Notes under the pieces: model-generated
Told to the model about the DNA's origin: nothing
Seen by the model: only the letters and a program-made list of their open reading frames with translations
Database searches by the model: none
Translations under genes and position numbers: made by a program
Source of the DNA: JAXHUM01 sp034189325
GTDB taxonomy: Bacteria; Desulfobacterota; DSM-4660; Desulfatiglandales; Desulfatiglandaceae
NCBI GenBank assembly: GCA_034189325.1
Contig: JAXHUM010000108.1
Coordinates: forward strand, 1 to 26,280
Reading direction: 5' to 3'
DNA: 26,280 bases
Shown here: one piece after another, positions 7,253 through 15,564 of the stretch
Numbering within the stretch: position 1 is the first letter of the stretch
Layout of the letters: each line of letters begins with the position of its first letter

Positions 7253-8179
7253 TTATTGTTTTAAAGCCTCTTGTCCATCCAACATCCCGATCTTTTTGAA
7301 GTAGAGGGTGTAGGCCTCGACAGCAGAGGGGCTGAAGCTATGCTCCCAATCAAGTCCGGGGGGGACTTCCTCGGCAATCCGCTCTTCAATCTGGTTACTG
7401 ATCCGGCCTTTGTCTTCCCCGGACGCGAGGCTGGCAAGGATGAATCGGGCATATTCCTGCAGGTTTTTTTTCGCCAGACCCATGAGTTTCGCCACATCCC
7501 TGCCCACACCATAGTGGGCAAAGAACAGTACCTCTGCGTCGAGAGCCCTCAGCCGGTCTATGGTCTCAAGGGCCAGTTCCAGATCAAAGCCCGGTGGGGC
7601 GGCTCCCGGGAGCACGACATCTGATCCGGCGAGCCAGACGCCCAGGGCCTCTCCGCAGAAAAGCCCTCGGCTGAGGGTGTCGTAGAGGCTGATGTGATGG
7701 GGAGCATGTCCGGGTGTACAAATGACTCGGAGTTCTCTCTTTCCCAAGGCCAGGGTGTCTCCCGTTGTTGTTGTGACAACCTGTTCAGGGGGGACCGGCA
7801 ACACAGGTCCGAACTCTTCTTCGAAGTCTTCTCCATACAGGGCTTGTGCCGCAGCCACAAGCCTCGAGGGCTCCATCAGATGGGGCGCTCCCCTTTCGTG
7901 GGCCAGGACCTTGGCCTTGGGAAATCTTCTCGTCAGGGAGCCTGTGCCGCCACAGTGGTCAAGGTGAACATGTGTGGGAATAATATACGACACAGCATCC
8001 TCATCGACCCCGATCTCCTTCATTCCTTCATAAATGTCCGGGAAAAAAGCGGCTGGACCAGGCTCGATAATAGTCGTCTTTTCATCGACGATTACATAGG
8101 CCTGTATCCACTCAAAAGAGTTGCGATCACTCCTTTTGATGCGGTAAATGCCCCCTCCTTCCTCGAATACAACAGCCAA
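7253..8179 (-). CDS. MBL-fold metallohydrolase
   Basis: A 308-residue protein with the MBL metal motif THVHLDHCGG (69-78), CTPGHAPHH for the next metal His, FCGEALGVW and FFAHYGVG. The C-terminal third (about 215-300) is helical and resembles the substrate-binding extension of larger MBL hydrolases. No signal peptide is present. The Asp of the usual GD motif appears as Glu in CGEAL, a substitution also seen elsewhere in the superfamily, so activity is not excluded. The start is TTG 8179 with an AAGGA site upstream. It lies between the PF04020 membrane gene and the GloB-like gene in one operon. Confidence 0.82.
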   Translation of the reverse strand: MAVVFEEGGGIYRIKRSDRNSFEWIQAYVIVDEKTTIIEPGPAAFFPDIYEGMKEIGVDEDAVSYIIPTHVHLDHCGGTGSLTRRFPKAKVLAHERGAPHLMEPSRLVAAAQALYGEDFEEEFGPVLPVPPEQVVTTTTGDTLALGKRELRVICTPGHAPHHISLYDTLSRGLFCGEALGVWLAGSDVVLPGAAPPGFDLELALETIDRLRALDAEVLFFAHYGVGRDVAKLMGLAKKNLQEYARFILASLASGEDKGRISNQIEERIAEEVPPGLDWEHSFSPSAVEAYTLYFKKIGMLDGQEALKQ

Positions 8180-8233
8180 TGTCTATCCTTTTTCATAAAG
8201 ATGGAAGACCAAGCCCATTCTCTTCCCATACCT

Positions 8234-8629
8234 TTATTCCCATTTACCACCACCTCTGTTTCTTAGGTCAATATATTCTACTTTACCCCTGCCGTTAATT
8301 AAAGTACTTAAGAGCCAACTTATTGTGCTGATGATGAGAGATCCGAATACGGCGGACCAGAAACCACTCACCTGGAAGCCTGACAGGACGCCCGATACCA
8401 TTTTCAACATCAGGGCGTTAATAACGAATGTGAAAAGCCCGAAAGTAACAATATTGATAGGGAGCGTCAGAATGAGCAGTATCGGGCGAAAAAAGGCATT
8501 CAGCACGCCCAGGATTGCAGCACTCAACAAAGCTGTGAAAAAGCCGCTTACCTCAATGCCGTCTATCAAGTAAGCAGTAAACATAATGGCCGCAGTCAGT
8601 ATCAACCATCTCAAGACAAGTCCCTGCAT
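8234..8629 (-). CDS. PF04020 (phage holin family 4 / DUF360) membrane protein
   Basis: A 131-residue protein with four predicted transmembrane segments (roughly 7-23, 30-50, 53-77 and 85-108). The pattern VLNAFFRPILLILTLPIN followed by TFGLFTFVINALML is the hallmark of PF04020. Despite the holin label, chromosomal members are common integral membrane proteins without proven lytic function. GGAGG precedes the ATG at good distance. It lies in the middle of the flavoprotein/MBL operon. Confidence 0.88.
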   Translation of the reverse strand: MQGLVLRWLILTAAIMFTAYLIDGIEVSGFFTALLSAAILGVLNAFFRPILLILTLPINIVTFGLFTFVINALMLKMVSGVLSGFQVSGFWSAVFGSLIISTISWLLSTLINGRGKVEYIDLRNRGGGKWE

Positions 8630-8655
8630 AACCTGTTTCCTCCGTTTTCTCTCTG

Positions 8656-8711
8656 AAGCCCGGCCTTAGTATCCCCAACGATCAGGACCCGTGGGGACTT
8701 CCATAGGGCTT
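8656..8711. other. nested inverted repeats between the flavoprotein and PF04020 genes
   Basis: AAGCCC (8656-8661) pairs with GGGCTT (8706-8711), and inside it TCCCCA (8672-8677) pairs with TGGGGA (8692-8697). The result is a two-tier stem occupying most of the 81-bp spacer. No T-tract follows in the direction of transcription. It may protect or process the operon mRNA, or attenuate it. Confidence 0.35.
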
Positions 8712-9658
8712 TATGATGACAAGACCTTTTCCTTGAGGGGGCGGATGATCTCTTCAGCCTCTTTGACGATCTTGTCGATCAACTCTTGGCAGGTGGGAAT
8801 ATCGTTGACTCTCCCTGCAACCTGCCCACAGGCGAGTGAGCCCTCCTCCAAATCCCCCTCATCAAAGGCCTTTTGGAATCTTCCACGGGCATGTTGCATC
8901 AACTCCCAGGGAGTAACGTTTTTCTCTTTCATCTCCAAGAGTTCAAGGGAGAACTTGTTTTTTAAGACCCTACATCGGATACCTGTGAGGTTATCCGTAA
9001 CCACGGTGTCTTCTTCGCAGGCTCTCACAATCCATTCTTTCACATGCAGAGGGATGGGGCATTCCTGAGTAGCCATAAACCTGCTGCCCATCAGTATACC
9101 TTCGGCCCCCAAGGCCATGGCAGCCACGAGACCTCTGCCGTCACAAAATCCGCCGGCAGCGATCACAGGTATTTCCACTCTCTCAGCAACCATGGGGACC
9201 AATACGGAACTTGAGATAAAACCTGAATGGCCGCCCCCTTCCGTCCCCTGAACGGCAACCGCGTGGGCCCCATCCTGTTCGGCTTTGACGGCATGTCTGA
9301 CAGCGCCCATTGTGGGGAGATTAATGATATCATGTTCCTTTGTTCTTTCAATAATCGTGCGAGGATCTCCCTTACCGTAGCTTGCCACCGGCACCTTTTC
9401 ATCGATAATGATATCCAGAAGTTCTTCGAGCTGAGGATTCTCCGGCATGAAGTTGACCCCAAAAGGCTTGTCTGTAAGTTCTTTAACCTGCCCAATATTT
9501 TCTTTCAGTTCATCAGGTTGCATGAACGAGGCCCCTAGTATTCCAAGGCCTCCTGCATTGGAGACCGCCGCAACCAGCGGCGGAAATGAAACCCATGCCA
9601 TGGCTCCTTGGATAATTGGGTGTTTTATGCCTAACAGGTCCGTTATCCTTGTTTTCAT
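8711..9658 (-). CDS. FMN flavoprotein, nitronate monooxygenase / FabK-like
   Basis: A 315-residue TIM-barrel flavoprotein. Visible marks are HPIIQGAMAW (13-22), VSNAGGLGILGA (32-43), KPFGVNF (64-70), QGTEGGGHSG (137-146) with His144, IAAGGFCDGRGL (167-178) and LGAEGILMGSRF (183-194), the last two forming the FMN phosphate site. His144 corresponds to the key His of FabK and of class II nitronate monooxygenases. The family includes nitronate oxidases and enoyl-ACP reductases that use the same scaffold, and sequence alone does not decide between them. AGGAGGT lies 5 bases before ATG 9658. It leads the operon running to 6575 and is divergent from the transporter operon. Confidence 0.88.
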   Translation of the reverse strand: MKTRITDLLGIKHPIIQGAMAWVSFPPLVAAVSNAGGLGILGASFMQPDELKENIGQVKELTDKPFGVNFMPENPQLEELLDIIIDEKVPVASYGKGDPRTIIERTKEHDIINLPTMGAVRHAVKAEQDGAHAVAVQGTEGGGHSGFISSSVLVPMVAERVEIPVIAAGGFCDGRGLVAAMALGAEGILMGSRFMATQECPIPLHVKEWIVRACEEDTVVTDNLTGIRCRVLKNKFSLELLEMKEKNVTPWELMQHARGRFQKAFDEGDLEEGSLACGQVAGRVNDIPTCQELIDKIVKEAEEIIRPLKEKVLSS

Positions 9659-9874
9659 GTCTACCTCCTGAACGTTTCAGTTTGCCATTGCCGGATCAAC
9701 TCACCGGCCCCTTGGAGTCGTTGGAATAGGTATCCATCAATGGTTGGAGTTCTTTATCTTCAGATCTGCCCTCTGTCCGCATGTATAGGCTTTCATAATG
9801 CTAAATATGGTTGCCTCTGTCCATCCCAAAGTGGACTTTGTGTCCAATCCTTTGGCACCTCCTCAGATTTAGGC

Positions 9875-9880
9875 TTGACA
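9875..9880 (+). promoter_or_regulatory. possible -35 box upstream of the transporter operon
   Basis: A perfect TTGACA stands 62 bases before the ATG of the substrate-binding protein. The matching -10 at 17-19 bases (CATTAG or TTAGTT) is poor, so the call is tentative. It lies next to the palindrome at 9886-9921. Confidence 0.3.
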
Positions 9881-9885
9881 TTTGT

Positions 9886-9921
9886 GGTCGACTCGGGCAT
9901 TAGTTAGGCCCGATAATGACC
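9886..9921 (+). promoter_or_regulatory. palindromic leader element before the substrate-binding protein
   Basis: TCGGGC (9893-9898) and GCCCGA (9908-9913) are perfect inverted repeats around a 9-base loop, flanked by a second pair, GGTC (9886-9889) and GACC (9918-9921). It lies between the TTGACA at 9875 and the Shine-Dalgarno GGAGG near 9931. Such a placement suits a repressor operator or a leader hairpin. Confidence 0.4.
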
Positions 9922-9941
9922 AAGAACAAAGGAGGCAACTG

Positions 9942-11210
9942 ATGAAGATAAGATCATTCTTGATGGCCGTGACCTTGCTATTTTCCGTCACACTCATGAT
10001 TTTTCAGTCGGCTGAAGCGAGGGAAAAGATCCTGACAGTCGGTGTATCGGCTACCTATACCGGTGGCATGTCTTCCATCGGGAAGAATGTCTCCGATGGA
10101 GAGATAGATTATCTCAACTGGCTGGCCGGCCAGGGAGGGATACGGTACAAAGACCCTGTGAGCGGCAAGAACGAACAGGTGCCGTTAAAGGTCATTTGGG
10201 AAGACAACCAATATAACGTGACCAAGGCTGTTACCGCTTATAAAAGATTCAGGGCGAGGAAGGCGAATGTGATTACCGGTTTTGGAAGCACCCCTGGAGA
10301 AGCTTGCGCTGCCAATGCATCCAGAAACAAGCTGCCCTATCTGTCATGGTATTCCTATGCCAGCCCCGCGGGATACAAACCCAAACCTCAATACTACTGG
10401 ACCCTTCTTCCTACGATCTGTGAATCAGTGACTCCGATGATCAAGTGGTTTGTTAAGGAAAAGTGGCAGGAGAATAGGAAGCCGCGAGTCGGACTCATGT
10501 CGGCGAACCTTCCTTCCTGGAGGGTGATCGGAAAGGCCGGGCTCATGGATGGCTATATCAAGAGCATCGGAGGCGAGCTGGCCGGGATTGAATTTATTCC
10601 CCTGTTAACGACCGATCTCTCAGTACAGATCTCCAGACTGGTCATTGACAAAAAGGCGGACTGCATTGTCCTGGCAGGCACCTTGTCCCAGACCGTGCTT
10701 TTGGCCAAAGATCTACTGCGCCTGAAACTCGATCCCAAAAAGACAACGGTTATATGCAATGCCAGTTCTTGGGATGAAAGCCTTTTCAGGTCTATTCCTC
10801 AAGAAATTGAAGGCCTGTATGGTGAGATTCACGCTGTTACTCGGGATGAAGATGTCCCGGGCATGAAGAAGGTCATGGAGGTCGCCAAGTGGGCCGGTAG
10901 AGAGCCCAAGGATGTGGTGGTCAACTACACGAATGGTTTTATAGGGTCTCTGGTGCTTGAGGAAGCTCTCAAAAGGGCTCTGGAGAAAAACGGCTATGAA
11001 AAGGTGGTCAAATCTGGAGAAGCCATTCGCAATGAGTTGCATCATTTTAAACCCCTTGATGTTGGAGGGCTCACCGATTCAATCGGCGTCCTCCACCCTG
11101 ATGAGCCTTTTTTTGTTAATTCCGCCAGAATTGTAGAGGCCAAGGGAGGTAAGTTTCGTTTAGCAGGCGATTGGACTTCCATGGACCGAATCAAAGGCGC
11201 TCTCGATTAG
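9942..11210 (+). CDS. branched-chain amino acid-type ABC transporter substrate-binding protein
   Basis: A 422-residue periplasmic binding protein (Peripla_BP_6, LivJ-like). A signal peptide of about 26 residues ends SAEA, before REKILTVGVSATYTGG. The body has the two-lobe LivJ pattern, with QYNVTKAVTAYKRF and ITGFGSTPGEACA in the first lobe and DCIVLAGTLSQTVLLAKDL and PKDVVVNYTNGF in the second. The start at 9942 is set by AAAGGAGG upstream and by the signal peptide; an upstream in-frame GTG at 9882 is rejected. In this setting (acyl-CoA ligase in the operon) the ligand may be a carboxylic or aromatic acid rather than an amino acid. That is inference. Confidence 0.93.
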   Translation: MKIRSFLMAVTLLFSVTLMIFQSAEAREKILTVGVSATYTGGMSSIGKNVSDGEIDYLNWLAGQGGIRYKDPVSGKNEQVPLKVIWEDNQYNVTKAVTAYKRFRARKANVITGFGSTPGEACAANASRNKLPYLSWYSYASPAGYKPKPQYYWTLLPTICESVTPMIKWFVKEKWQENRKPRVGLMSANLPSWRVIGKAGLMDGYIKSIGGELAGIEFIPLLTTDLSVQISRLVIDKKADCIVLAGTLSQTVLLAKDLLRLKLDPKKTTVICNASSWDESLFRSIPQEIEGLYGEIHAVTRDEDVPGMKKVMEVAKWAGREPKDVVVNYTNGFIGSLVLEEALKRALEKNGYEKVVKSGEAIRNELHHFKPLDVGGLTDSIGVLHPDEPFFVNSARIVEAKGGKFRLAGDWTSMDRIKGALD

Positions 11211-11248
11211 GGGCTCTTCGACAGGCTATTCAAATTTAGGAGGAATCG

Positions 11249-11806
11249 ATGAGATCTCACAGACTTTTCTTTATTTTGGTATTCGTCTTTATTCCCTATC
11301 TGTTATGTTCGTGCAGTGAGAAACCGATACGGCCTGAAGCGATACAAGCCCCGGATGTGTCCATGATCACCTGCCTTCCAGCCTTCGTAGGCGGTGAAAG
11401 CATAACCTTAGCGCCGGTATTTGCCATTACAAACCCAGGCGATACCCTGGTGGGCGTCACTCTGAACTATCAGCTTGATGCCAACAAGCTCCTTGTTGGG
11501 AAGTCTATGACCTCCAAGGTGTATATCCCGCCCCATGAGACCGTGGAGGTGAAAGACGCCCTGGTGATTCCTTTCAAAGCATGGTTTGCCTCTGAAGCAT
11601 TGAGCGGAAAAGGAAAAAAAGGCGCTGTAATGGCTGTGGCTCCCTTGTGGAAAGGCCTTGGCGGCGAACGCTCACCTCTTCTGCCGGAGGCCTTATGGGA
11701 AAAGATCCCTTCCAAAGAGGTGGTCTTATCGGCTAAGGGGTCTGCCTTTGTCGAGGCCGGACCTGCCCGTAAGATGTTTCGATTTGTCAGCGAGTGGAAA
11801 GATTAA
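11249..11806 (+). CDS. LEA-type (WHy-like) domain lipoprotein
   Basis: A 185-residue protein with a hydrophobic N-terminus and lipobox LCSC (Cys22), so probably membrane-anchored on the periplasmic side. Residues about 50-115 carry an LEA type 2/WHy-like pattern: a PVFAITNPGD strand, LNYQLDANKLLVGK, and an IPPHETVEV-type end. LEA2/WHy domains are beta sandwiches linked to stress or surface roles. AGGAGG lies 6 bases before ATG 11249. It follows the binding-protein gene by 38 bases and is followed by a strong terminator, so these two genes form a unit apart from livG and the rest. A role in substrate capture is possible but not shown. Confidence 0.7.
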   Translation: MRSHRLFFILVFVFIPYLLCSCSEKPIRPEAIQAPDVSMITCLPAFVGGESITLAPVFAITNPGDTLVGVTLNYQLDANKLLVGKSMTSKVYIPPHETVEVKDALVIPFKAWFASEALSGKGKKGAVMAVAPLWKGLGGERSPLLPEALWEKIPSKEVVLSAKGSAFVEAGPARKMFRFVSEWKD

Positions 11807-11827
11807 GGGTCTGTTTATCGTTCCATC

Positions 11828-11867
11828 AGGGGGCTTTGCTGAACTACCTTAAGGCCCCCTTTTTTTT
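11828..11867 (+). terminator. Rho-independent terminator after the LEA lipoprotein gene
   Basis: AGGGGGC (11828-11834) pairs perfectly with GCCCCCT (11854-11860), followed by a run of eight T (11860-11867). It starts 22 bases after the stop codon. It should limit readthrough from the binding-protein unit into livG. Confidence 0.85.
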
Positions 11868-12035
11868 GACAATTTAATGCTATAAGGGTTCGCAAGAACT
11901 CCAATTCCGTCTCTACGCTTCGTTCTTCGTCATCCTGGTGCTGTTCATCCATGATGATTCATCAGTCTTCCATTTGGCTCTTTCTATGGCCGTTTGCTTA
12001 ACGATAACTTTACGGGAGTGGTTTGAGTATTAAAA

Positions 12036-12809
12036 ATGAAACATAGCCCTGAGCCGATACTGTCTGTAAATGATGTCCATCTTTCTTTTGGAGGCATAAA
12101 ATGCCTCTCGGGCATCAGTTTTGATGTTTTTGAAGAAGAGATTTTAGCGATCATCGGTCCCAACGGTGCCGGAAAAACAGCCATGCTGAACTGCATCAGC
12201 GGCTTTTATAGTCCCCAGGGAGGGAGCATTCGATTCCGGCAACGAGACCTGACAAAGATTCCGTCACACAAAGTCGCGAAGCTTGGTGTTGGTCGTACTT
12301 TCCAGAACCTTGCCGATTATGCCGGGGCCTCCACCATCGACAATCTTTTGGCCGGCAGACATTTCTATACAAAAGAGAACATATTGGCACAGGCCCTCTG
12401 GTTTGGTCCGGCCATCAAAGAGGAGAGAAAGCAGCGCAAAATTATCGAGGAAATCATTGATTTCTTGGGCATCCAATCTGCCAGGTACTCTATTGTGGGG
12501 AGCCTCCCATACGGTCTGAGAAAGAGGATTGAATTGGGAAGGGCCTTGGCAATGGAGCCGAAGCTTCTTCTTTTGGATGAACCGATGGCCGGGATGAACC
12601 TCGAGGAAAAAGAGGAGATCGCTCGCTTTGTGTTGGACATCCATGAATTGAAGAAGATCCCTGTTATCCTCATTGAACATGATATGGGAATGGTCATGGA
12701 TATTGCCCAAAGGATTGTTGTATTGGACCTGGGCCGAAAGATCGCTGAAGGCACTCCTCAAGAAATCATGGCCAATAAGGAGGTTATCAAAGCCTACTTG
12801 GGAGAGTAA
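12036..12809 (+). CDS. livG: Liv-type ABC transporter ATPase (LivG-like)
   Basis: A 257-residue ATPase of the LivG subfamily. Walker A GPNGAGKT is at 41-48, the Q-loop at RTFQN (87-91), Walker B LLLLDEP at 177-183 and the H-loop His at 215. The signature motif reads LPYGLRKRIE in place of LSGGQ, a normal variant for LivG-like proteins. LivG-specific MAGMN follows Walker B. With LivF it drives the LivH/LivM permease. It begins a five-gene run with livF, livH, livM and an inserted acyl-CoA ligase. The ATG has only a weak ribosome binding site, and the 168-bp gap after the terminator may hold a promoter that I could not define. Confidence 0.94.
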   Translation: MKHSPEPILSVNDVHLSFGGIKCLSGISFDVFEEEILAIIGPNGAGKTAMLNCISGFYSPQGGSIRFRQRDLTKIPSHKVAKLGVGRTFQNLADYAGASTIDNLLAGRHFYTKENILAQALWFGPAIKEERKQRKIIEEIIDFLGIQSARYSIVGSLPYGLRKRIELGRALAMEPKLLLLDEPMAGMNLEEKEEIARFVLDIHELKKIPVILIEHDMGMVMDIAQRIVVLDLGRKIAEGTPQEIMANKEVIKAYLGE

Positions 12810-12859
12810 ACCCATCATTATTCGGGAGAGATTGCACCATCGACACGATACCCAAAATA

Positions 12860-14746
12860 TTGAAACGTAACCTCACGGAGTATGGCGACAGAGTGGCCAT
12901 GCGGAAGAAGACCCTCGGTATCTGGCAGGAATACACCTGGCAGGATGTCTACCATCACGTGGAAAACATTGCCCTTGGTTTTTCCTCACTAGGTGCCGAG
13001 AAGGGCACCCGTGTCATCATTATCGGGAACAATGATCCTGAACTTGTCTGGGCCCAGTGGGGGGCCCAGCATGCCAGGCTTATTGCAAGCTGCCTCTACG
13101 TGGATTATCTTCCGGAAGAGGTGAAGTACTTCATTAATGATTGTGAGCCGCTGTTCGTTGTGTGTGAAGATCAGGAGCAGGTGGATAAGATCCTAGCGAT
13201 TAAGGAGCAGTGCCCATCCATTCAAAAAGTCATCTATTGGGACCCAAAGGGCCTGTGGTCTTATGATGAGCCCTTCCTGATGAGCCTTGAGGCCCTTGAA
13301 TCTCTGGGGGCATCTTACAAAGAATCCCATCCGGACCTCCTTGAACAGAACCGCAGGCACATTCGCCCCGACGATGTTGCCGTAATCGTCTATACATCAG
13401 GTACGACAGGGAATCCCAAGGGGAATATGCAGACCTATTTGTCGGTTCTCGAGTATGGCAGGGAAGGGGCCCGGCATATCGGTCTTGAGCCCTGGGACGA
13501 GTATCTTTCCTATGCCTCTCCGGCCTGGGCCGAGCAGATTGTGGGACTCTCCATATGCCCTATTTATCCCCTCGTCATGTCGTTTGCGGAAGAGCCTGAA
13601 ACCGTCATGGTCGACCTCAGGGAAATTGCGCCTCATTTTGTCTGGTTTGGGGGCCGTCAATGGGAGGATATTGCGCGGCAGATTCGGGTAGGCATTGAAG
13701 AAACACCCTTTTGGAAGAGAAAACTCTTTCAGTGGGCCTTGAAGATCAGCTCAAAAAGACTCACCTTCATTGAAGAGGCGAAAAAGGTCCCTCTCTATTT
13801 CAGGGCGGCCCATTCCCTGGGAGATTTTTCCGTCCTAAGAAAAACCAGGGACTATTTTGGAATGAACAGGACAAGGTGTTGCGGCTCCGGCGGTGCCTTG
13901 ACGTCACCTGAACTACCAAGGTTTTTCAAGACCGTGGGAATACCTTTCTCCAACCTCTATGGGACGGTTGAGACAGGCATGTTGACTACCTCCGATCCTA
14001 ACGGGACCAACTATGAGACCATTGGAAAGGCCAATCCGGGCAAATCGCTCAAAATAGAGGAGGGCCAGATATGGACCAAGGTCGGCAAAGAGCGTCCCGG
14101 GTACTGGAACAACCCCGGGAAATGGGAGGAGAATCTGAAAGATGGATGGTTTGCCACGGGGGATTCCGGGTGGATGGACGATGAGGGCAACATATACTAC
14201 ATCGACCGGATCGCCGAGATGCTTAGTCTCAAAAGCGGCTACCATTTTAGCCCCCAGTTCATTGAAACCCGCCTGAGGTTCAACCCCTATATCAAGGATG
14301 CCATTATTTTCGGTGCGGACCAGGAATACGTTACCGCAATCATATCCTGTGATTTCGGGATGGTGGGCCGATGGGCCGAGTCACATCATATCCCCTATAC
14401 CACGCTGGTGGAGATGTCACAGCTTCCACAAGTCCTTCAACTTCTCCGGGAGCAAATCATCGAACTCAACAAGACCCTGGCGCCTGAGACCCACATTGCG
14501 AAATTCGTCAGCCTTCACAAAGAGTTCGACCCTGACGAAGCGGAACTCACAAGGAGTCGGAAACTCAAGAGGGGAGCGGTTGGTGAGAAGTATGGTGAGC
14601 TGATCAAGGCCATGTACGGCAATGAGGAGCGCCTGACAATGGAGACCGACGTTAGCTACAAGGACGGCAGGAAGGCTAAGATTGAGACAAAACTATCGAT
14701 CATACAAGTCGATGAAATAGGAAAGGGGCCTGCTCCCTCTTCGTAG
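12860..14746 (+). CDS. AMP-forming acyl-CoA synthetase embedded in the Liv operon
   Basis: This ligase would form acyl-AMP and then acyl-CoA from a carboxylic acid. It is at least 628 residues, in the long-chain (FadD/COG1022-like) range. Core motifs are VYTSGTTGNPKG (177-188), YGTVETG, ATGDSGWMDDEG, YYIDRIAEMLSLKSG, and a catalytic-lysine region in SRKLKRGAVGEKYGELI. The start is uncertain. TTG 12860 lacks a ribosome site, while the in-frame codons just before it read IDTIPKIL, the usual N-terminus of these ligases. That suggests initiation near 12839 at ATC, behind GGGAG at 12824. Location between livG and livF suggests CoA activation of the transported acid. The substrate class cannot be named from sequence. 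Confidence 0.9.
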   Translation: MKRNLTEYGDRVAMRKKTLGIWQEYTWQDVYHHVENIALGFSSLGAEKGTRVIIIGNNDPELVWAQWGAQHARLIASCLYVDYLPEEVKYFINDCEPLFVVCEDQEQVDKILAIKEQCPSIQKVIYWDPKGLWSYDEPFLMSLEALESLGASYKESHPDLLEQNRRHIRPDDVAVIVYTSGTTGNPKGNMQTYLSVLEYGREGARHIGLEPWDEYLSYASPAWAEQIVGLSICPIYPLVMSFAEEPETVMVDLREIAPHFVWFGGRQWEDIARQIRVGIEETPFWKRKLFQWALKISSKRLTFIEEAKKVPLYFRAAHSLGDFSVLRKTRDYFGMNRTRCCGSGGALTSPELPRFFKTVGIPFSNLYGTVETGMLTTSDPNGTNYETIGKANPGKSLKIEEGQIWTKVGKERPGYWNNPGKWEENLKDGWFATGDSGWMDDEGNIYYIDRIAEMLSLKSGYHFSPQFIETRLRFNPYIKDAIIFGADQEYVTAIISCDFGMVGRWAESHHIPYTTLVEMSQLPQVLQLLREQIIELNKTLAPETHIAKFVSLHKEFDPDEAELTRSRKLKRGAVGEKYGELIKAMYGNEERLTMETDVSYKDGRKAKIETKLSIIQVDEIGKGPAPSS

Positions 14747-14775
14747 AGGATCGCGGAGCCTGGAAAACAACTGTT

Positions 14776-15564
14776 ATGCTCAAGCTTGTCAATGTTGAAG
14801 TCAGATATCATGAGGTGATACTCGTTATCCGCGGTGTTAGTCTGGAGGTTCGCAAGGGTCAGATAGTGAGTCTTCTGGGGGCCAACGGGGCCGGAAAAAC
14901 GAGTATATTGAAATCCATATCCGGCATTCTGCGGCCTGAAGATGGAAGAGTCACCGATGGTTCCGTGGAATTCAAAGGTCAACCGATTCATAATCTGGAG
15001 CCTTACGAAATTGCCGAGCTCGGCATTCTCCAGGTTATGGAGGGAAGGCGGATCTTTGAACACCTCACGGTTGAAGAAAACCTCCTCACCGGCGCTATTC
15101 TACATGGAAACGGTCGCACAAAGGAAGATTTGGAAAAGATATACAGGTACTTCCCAAAGGTCCTCCTGCACCGGAAGAGGATCGGAGGGTATCTTTCCGG
15201 CGGGGAGCAACAGATGGTGGTCATTGGTAGGGCCTTGATGGGCCGCCCCGAACTTCTTCTCCTCGATGAGCCTTCCCTCGGACTCTCACCCCTGTTGATG
15301 AAAGAGATTTTCTCAATTCTAGGTGAGGTAAACCGAGACGAAGGGATCAGTATGCTCATCGTTGAACAGAACGCAAAGATAGCCCTTGATCTGTCAAAGC
15401 ACGGGTATGTCCTTGAAAACGGACGCATTGTCATGGACAGCCCTTCGGACAAGTTGAAGGATAACGAAGATATCAAAGAGTTCTATCTTGGTCTTTCCGA
15501 GCTGGGAAAGAGGAGAAGTTACAGAGATTTTAAGCACTATTCCAGACGAAAAAGGTGGCTGTAA
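14776..15564 (+). CDS. livF: Liv-type ABC transporter ATPase (LivF-like)
   Basis: A 262-residue ATPase with Walker A GANGAGKT (35-42), VMEGRRIFEHLTVEENL (88-104, a LivF hallmark), signature LSGGE (140-144), Walker B LLLLDEP (160-166) and IVEQNAKIAL after it. The C-terminus RRSYRDFKHYSRRKRWL extends beyond a typical LivF. I recall this basic tail from Liv-type ATPases that neighbour acyl-CoA ligases. It would pair with LivG on LivH/LivM. Its stop codon abuts the livH start, so translation is probably coupled. Confidence 0.94.
   Translation: MLKLVNVEVRYHEVILVIRGVSLEVRKGQIVSLLGANGAGKTSILKSISGILRPEDGRVTDGSVEFKGQPIHNLEPYEIAELGILQVMEGRRIFEHLTVEENLLTGAILHGNGRTKEDLEKIYRYFPKVLLHRKRIGGYLSGGEQQMVVIGRALMGRPELLLLDEPSLGLSPLLMKEIFSILGEVNRDEGISMLIVEQNAKIALDLSKHGYVLENGRIVMDSPSDKLKDNEDIKEFYLGLSELGKRRSYRDFKHYSRRKRWL

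Noticed and set aside
9690..9708. GCCGG/CCGGC inverted repeat upstream of the first flavoprotein gene
   Set aside because: Only five base pairs; expected by chance in sequence of this composition.
11866..11871. TTGACA next to the terminator T-tract, with TATAAG 9 bases later
   Set aside because: The spacing is far too short for a sigma70 promoter, and no -10 box is found at 16-18 bases.
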